9,186 bases of DNA from Desulfovibrio desulfuricans (GTDB lineage Bacteria; Desulfobacterota; Desulfovibrionia; Desulfovibrionales; Desulfovibrionaceae). Both the position numbers and the translations under genes were made by a program. Below the pieces are notes generated by a model. The model was not told the DNA's origin and made no database searches. It worked only from the letters and a program-made list of their open reading frames with translations. Below are positions 6,180-9,186 of the stretch, piece by piece. Location: the NCBI GenBank assembly GCA_003251995.1, contig QKDT01000078.1:1-9186 (forward strand), written 5' to 3'. The stretch's first letter is position 1, and each line of letters begins with the position of its first letter.

Positions 6180-6490
6180 GACTGCACCTCTTTTTCAAGA
6201 ATCTGCTTGAGAGCAGGGTCAAATTCGCTGTTGGCCTTGCGAACATAGATCGCCGTAACAACAACGGTCAGCAGGATGATGCCGATGCCAAGGGGAATGC
6301 CCCAGGTCGTTGTCATCCCTGCTGCAAGAGGCGTGGCAAAAAGCTGTTTGTCAAAGGCGACAACAAGTATAAAGCCGTAATATGCGGCAAAAACCAGAAG
6401 CGTCAGACGCCAGCCCATGGTGTTGCGCGCCTTGATCAAGTGCTGGTATTGCGCATTTTGTTCAATACGTTTGGTGAGTTCTGAGGCCAT
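6176..6490 (-). CDS. yjcH: DUF485 inner-membrane protein, YjcH-like partner of ActP
   Basis: This small membrane protein of unknown biochemical function is found next to actP in many proteobacteria. Its 104 residues equal E. coli YjcH in length and share the pattern: a short cytoplasmic helix (IEQNAQYQHLIKARN, 9-23), a first membrane helix about residues 27-46 (LTLLVFAAYYGFILVVAF), the loop GIPLGIGI (64-71), a second helix to about 82 (IYVRKANSEFDP follows at 81-92) and a charged tail. It may be an accessory or stabilising subunit of the symporter; that is inference from conserved linkage. GAGGAGGG lies four bases before the ATG, a strong ribosome site. The stop overlaps the start of actP by four bases. 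The upstream exonuclease gene is 53 bases away with a hairpin between. Confidence 0.92.
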   Translation of the reverse strand: MASELTKRIEQNAQYQHLIKARNTMGWRLTLLVFAAYYGFILVVAFDKQLFATPLAAGMTTTWGIPLGIGIILLTVVVTAIYVRKANSEFDPALKQILEKEVQS

Positions 6491-6512
6491 TGTTCCCTCC
6501 TCGCATGCATTT

Positions 6513-6542
6513 GTCCGCGATGTCTCTGGGCAGACATCGGAC
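6513..6542 (-). repeat. Intercistronic hairpin between the exonuclease and DUF485 genes
   Basis: CGATGTCT (6518-6525) and AGACATCG (6532-6539) form a perfect 8-bp stem with a 6-base loop. GTC (6513-6515) and GAC (6540-6542) can extend it across a 2-base bulge. It begins one base past the exonuclease stop codon. No U-tract follows it on the minus strand, so it looks more like an RNA-processing or stability element, or a weak attenuator, than a full terminator. Confidence 0.5.
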
Positions 6543-6543
6543 G

Positions 6544-7176
6544 TTATGGGAGCCTGTGTGCGCCGTATCCGCGCGATTGCAGCGCCAGATACATCATGGC
6601 GGCTGTTATGGCGTCATTCATGGCATCGTGCCTTGGCAGCGTGGGAAGGCGAAGGTTTTTGACCATCGTTTCCCATCGCAGATCAATGTAGGCGCCAGGA
6701 TATTGCGCAAATCGCCAGTCGTAATAGCGGCCGGAAACCTCTATGCGACTGTTTGGCAATGCTGCCCCCATCAGTGGCCTCAAGTTTTTGTTCAACACTG
6801 CAAGGTCGTATTGCAGGTAATAGCCGACCAGTGTTCTGCCTCTGACAAACTGAAGAAACGCCGCCAACACATCCTGCAACGGCAGCCCCGTGCTGAAATC
6901 ACACGGGCGCAGCCCGTGTACACGCACATTTTGCCCGTTGGGGGCATGCTGCGGCGTTATCAGCGCGTAAAAGGCATCTCTGGTGCAAAGACGCTGACCG
7001 TCTATGCACACTGCGGCTATGGACAACAGCTCTGCTTCCTTCACGTTGAGCGAGGTTGTCTCGCAATCAATGCTCACAAGCAGGCCGTCATCCTGATCCA
7101 ACAGGGTTCGATACGGTTGCCGCAGGCCACGCATGCGCCAGCGGCGCGCCATGGCCTTTATCCAGGGCTTTTGCAT
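6544..7176 (-). CDS. DnaQ-like DEDDh 3'-5' exonuclease
   Basis: The 210-residue protein is a single exonuclease domain of the DNA polymerase III epsilon / RNase T superfamily. All expected metal-binding and catalytic residues are present: Asp37 and Glu39 in SIDCETTSL (ExoI), Asp124 in VGYYLQYDLAVLN (ExoII), and His183 with Asp188 in RHDAMNDAITAA (ExoIII, DEDDh spacing of five). It should therefore be an active 3'-5' exonuclease on DNA or RNA; the substrate is not evident. There is no polymerase-binding tail, so it is unlikely to be the replicative DnaQ. The ATG at 7176 follows the upstream stop codon by one base (TGACATG), indicating translational coupling with the DUF294 protein; a longer frame starting at 7341 would run inside that gene and is rejected. 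The pairing suggests the exonuclease acts with, or under control of, the upstream sensor. Confidence 0.92.
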   Translation of the reverse strand: MQKPWIKAMARRWRMRGLRQPYRTLLDQDDGLLVSIDCETTSLNVKEAELLSIAAVCIDGQRLCTRDAFYALITPQHAPNGQNVRVHGLRPCDFSTGLPLQDVLAAFLQFVRGRTLVGYYLQYDLAVLNKNLRPLMGAALPNSRIEVSGRYYDWRFAQYPGAYIDLRWETMVKNLRLPTLPRHDAMNDAITAAMMYLALQSRGYGAHRLP

Positions 7177-7177
7177 G

Positions 7178-8992
7178 TCAGAACCTGTCCAGCCCGTAGC
7201 GCTGGCTGACCACGCGTTTGAAACGCTTGACCACGTGCAGGGCGTCCTGCAACAGATCTTTGTCCAGTGTGGACAGGGCGGCGGTGTCAATCTCGTTGCA
7301 CAGGGGCATTTCCCTTCGCAGCATTTCAAGGCCTGCATCAAGCCGCAGGCGCATCAGAAATGCCAGAGATTCCGCAAGGTCATCTGCCAACGGTTTTTCA
7401 ACGATGTTGCGTGATGTCAGAGCCTCCAGCCGGTCAAAAGTGTTTGTCGCATCAATGCCCGCCTCCAGCGCCAAAACGCGCACACCATGCACAATGGGAA
7501 AAATGCCAGCCTTTTTGATGTCGAGCAGGGCGTTTTTTTCTCTATTGAGCAGTTGTCGCCAAAAACCGCTTTCGCCAGTTTTGGTTTGAAACTGCTCAAT
7601 GGGCAGAGCCATGCGGGCAAACCACGCTGCATCATCGCGCAGTGCCGCGTGCAGAGATTGTCGACAGGCGGCAAGCCACGAGGCTGGGCCAGAGACAGTT
7701 TCCGCATCCAGAAAGATAGCCAGGCACATAAGACCATCACCCTGGGCTGACTCGGCCCACTGGCGCAGGGTATGCCCCCACTCCTGCACGGTATGCCGCC
7801 AAAGAGGCTGATTCACCATCATGCTGCCAGGGCAGGGCGGGTACCCAAGGCTCAGCATGCACTCCGTAAAACTGTTTGCTGCGTGTTCCACCTCCTTTTG
7901 GTCCAGGCCTTCCGCGAGAATCAGCGCGTTGTCCTGGTCTGTTTTCAGTATTTGCTCGCCCCGCCCTTCAGAGCCAAGGGCAAGCAGGGCGCTTCCGGCA
8001 AAGACGGCGGGCGAGGCCGTCAACTGCCAGAGGCGGGCCATGAGCTGCGCGTTCAGCACCTGAACAAGGCGCGCGAGCTGTGGCGTTTTTATGCCCTGGG
8101 TAACAAGGGTCGTTACCAGGGATTCCATGTCGCGCATGGCGTTGTGCAGGTCGGCAAGCGTGGTCGCCGCCTCAAGCTGCCGCGCGATGGACAGGGAATG
8201 GTTGGAAAAATAGGAAAGCAGGTCGATCAGTGCCAGAACGCCCACAGGCTGGCCCTTTTCCGTCACTACAATACGGTGGATGTTGTGGCGGGTCATAAGG
8301 AGCAGCGCATTGAAAAGGTAGTCGTCCTTTTCGCAGCTCAGCAATGAAAAATGGGCGCAGCTTTTAAGCGGTGTTTCGTTGGAAACCGCATTGGCAACGA
8401 TGTCGCAAAAATCGCCAGTGGTAAAAATTCCCGTGCTGGAACCATCGCGCACAAAGATGGATCGCCGCCGGCTGTCTTTCATGCGGCGGGCTGCAACGGC
8501 AATAGTTTCTGTCGCCTCGGCGAATATGGGCGGGCGAAATCCAGCATCGCTGATCTTTACCGCAAACAGGCTTTGCCACTCCCGGCGGTCGCGGGTTTGC
8601 GCAAGCTGGCCCAGCTTGTCGGAAATGGTGGCAAAAAAGTACGCGCCAAACAGTGAGTTTGTTTCGGTAAGGGCCAGCACATCCCGCCCGGGAAACACGC
8701 ACAGCAGCACTTCTTCATGGGCCACAAACCTGTGGCGGGTTCTGCCTGTTGCCAGGGCGCGGCAGTCAAAGGCCTCGTGTTCCCGGTACGCACCCACAAT
8801 TTCCTCGCCAGACATTTCACGAACAAGCCCCTTCAACACCAGATACAAGGAATCAACCGGACTGCCTGAGGCGAGAATCTCCTGATCATCGCTGAAAAAA
8901 AGCATGTCGGCAGAGGCCGACAGGGCAGACGCCTCCGCCATGGTCAGCAGGTCAAAGGGGGGGTGCGTGAGGTCAAAGCGGGTGTTTGGCAT
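7178..8992 (-). CDS. cNMP-binding / CBS / DUF294 nucleotidyltransferase-like signalling protein
   Basis: This 604-residue cytoplasmic protein has three modules in order. An N-terminal cyclic-nucleotide-binding-like domain (about 10-125) includes SPVDSLYLVLKGLVREM (44-60). A pair of CBS domains (about 150-265) includes RRRSIFVRDGSSTGIFTTGD (175-194) and HNIHRIVVTEKGQPVGVLAL (236-255). The DUF294 nucleotidyltransferase region (about 290-430) contains the GlnD-like signature LGSEGRGEQ (339-347) and TDQDNALIL (351-359), with Asp352 and Asp354 as likely metal ligands, and GYPPCPGSMM (383-392). The DUF294 C-terminal helical domain (about 440-600) contains FWRQLLNREKNALLDIKKAG (477-496). CBS domains usually bind adenylates, so an energy- or nucleotide-sensing role is likely; the nucleotidylated target is unknown. 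The ATG at 8992 (GGA seven bases upstream) is preferred to the in-frame TTG at 9004, though neither has a strong ribosome site. It is first in the operon. Confidence 0.92.
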   Translation of the reverse strand: MPNTRFDLTHPPFDLLTMAEASALSASADMLFFSDDQEILASGSPVDSLYLVLKGLVREMSGEEIVGAYREHEAFDCRALATGRTRHRFVAHEEVLLCVFPGRDVLALTETNSLFGAYFFATISDKLGQLAQTRDRREWQSLFAVKISDAGFRPPIFAEATETIAVAARRMKDSRRRSIFVRDGSSTGIFTTGDFCDIVANAVSNETPLKSCAHFSLLSCEKDDYLFNALLLMTRHNIHRIVVTEKGQPVGVLALIDLLSYFSNHSLSIARQLEAATTLADLHNAMRDMESLVTTLVTQGIKTPQLARLVQVLNAQLMARLWQLTASPAVFAGSALLALGSEGRGEQILKTDQDNALILAEGLDQKEVEHAANSFTECMLSLGYPPCPGSMMVNQPLWRHTVQEWGHTLRQWAESAQGDGLMCLAIFLDAETVSGPASWLAACRQSLHAALRDDAAWFARMALPIEQFQTKTGESGFWRQLLNREKNALLDIKKAGIFPIVHGVRVLALEAGIDATNTFDRLEALTSRNIVEKPLADDLAESLAFLMRLRLDAGLEMLRREMPLCNEIDTAALSTLDKDLLQDALHVVKRFKRVVSQRYGLDRF

Positions 8993-9004
8993 AGGCCGTT
9001 CCAA

Positions 9005-9186
9005 TGTCCAGCGCGATATGTTTCAGTTTTTTTGAACAGGTTCCCCTGCCTGTATGCTTGAAGTGTTATTTGTGTGAACTAAGGGGTGTGGAAATTGTTT
9101 AACCAATGAACTGATTATACTTTCAAACAAAAAGAGATTATTTTGAGGAATAATTGAATGTGAAAACTTTCATTGATTGTTTATAT
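9005..9186 (-). promoter_or_regulatory. AT-rich upstream region of the acetate-uptake operon
   Basis: No gene is seen here. Base composition drops sharply: bases 9121-9186 contain 14 G or C in 66, and 9061-9120 contain 20 in 60, against GC-rich coding DNA on the left. On the minus strand a perfect TATAAT (plus-strand 9114-9119) is present but without a convincing -35 at 16-18 bases. Possible operators are TGAAA-AC-TTTCA (9161-9172) and ACAGG-N8-CCTGT (9036-9053). The region most likely holds the promoter of the DUF294 gene, and perhaps that of a divergent gene beyond the window. Confidence 0.45.

Noticed and set aside
7177..7341. N-terminal extension of the exonuclease (start at 7341)
   Set aside because: These 55 codons overlap the end of the DUF294 gene in another frame and read as cysteine-rich nonsense; the ATG at 7176 follows the upstream stop by one base and precedes the conserved domain.
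8993..9000. Sigma-54 promoter close to the DUF294 start codon
   Set aside because: TGGACATTGGAACGG superficially recalls a GG...GC pattern, but the spacing and the -12 element do not fit.

Overview
The window reads as ordinary chromosome of a sulfate-reducing deltaproteobacterium, most likely Desulfovibrio or a close relative (Desulfovibrionaceae). The case rests on the cluster itself: an Lrp/AsnC-fold protein of the siroheme decarboxylase (Ahb) type, then glutamate-1-semialdehyde aminomutase, cbiG and cobJ. Siroheme-dependent heme synthesis and anaerobic cobalamin synthesis are hallmarks of that group, and I recall the same order in Desulfovibrio genomes (from memory, not checked). Coding DNA is moderately GC-rich. 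Every gene I can support lies on the minus strand, so transcription runs from high to low coordinates.

Region 1 (about 9186 to 4443) is an acetate-uptake operon. An AT-rich leader (9005-9186) precedes a signalling protein with cyclic-nucleotide-binding, CBS and DUF294 nucleotidyltransferase domains. A DnaQ-type DEDDh exonuclease follows with a one-base gap. After a 53-base gap containing a hairpin come a YjcH-like DUF485 membrane protein and the ActP acetate/sodium symporter, which overlap in an ATGA. The E. coli operon acs-yjcH-actP has the same last two genes; here the sensor/exonuclease pair stands where acs would be.

Region 2 (4442 to 4039) is a gene-free gap of about 400 bases. It holds an intrinsic terminator nested in a larger inverted repeat, two short degenerate 10-bp tandem repeats and a small palindrome. 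Region 3 (4038 to 3484) is one unrecognised gene whose glycine-rich motifs suggest a SLOG/LOG-like Rossmann protein.

Region 4 (3483 to 1) is a tetrapyrrole cluster. A 127-base leader with nested inverted repeats precedes the siroheme decarboxylase-type subunit and hemL (15-base gap). A clear intrinsic terminator follows hemL, then cbiG (TTG start, strong Shine-Dalgarno sequence) and cobJ, coupled by a TAATG overlap and cut by the window edge. HemL makes 5-aminolevulinate, the precursor of all tetrapyrroles; Ahb sends siroheme towards heme; CbiG and CobJ act on the corrin branch. The cluster therefore spans the common entry and two outlets of the pathway.

No tRNA, rRNA, CRISPR array, insertion sequence or phage gene was seen. 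I do not claim a wholly new system. The best candidates for a second look are the sensor/exonuclease/acetate-transporter operon, the SLOG-like orphan, and the structured untranslated regions.
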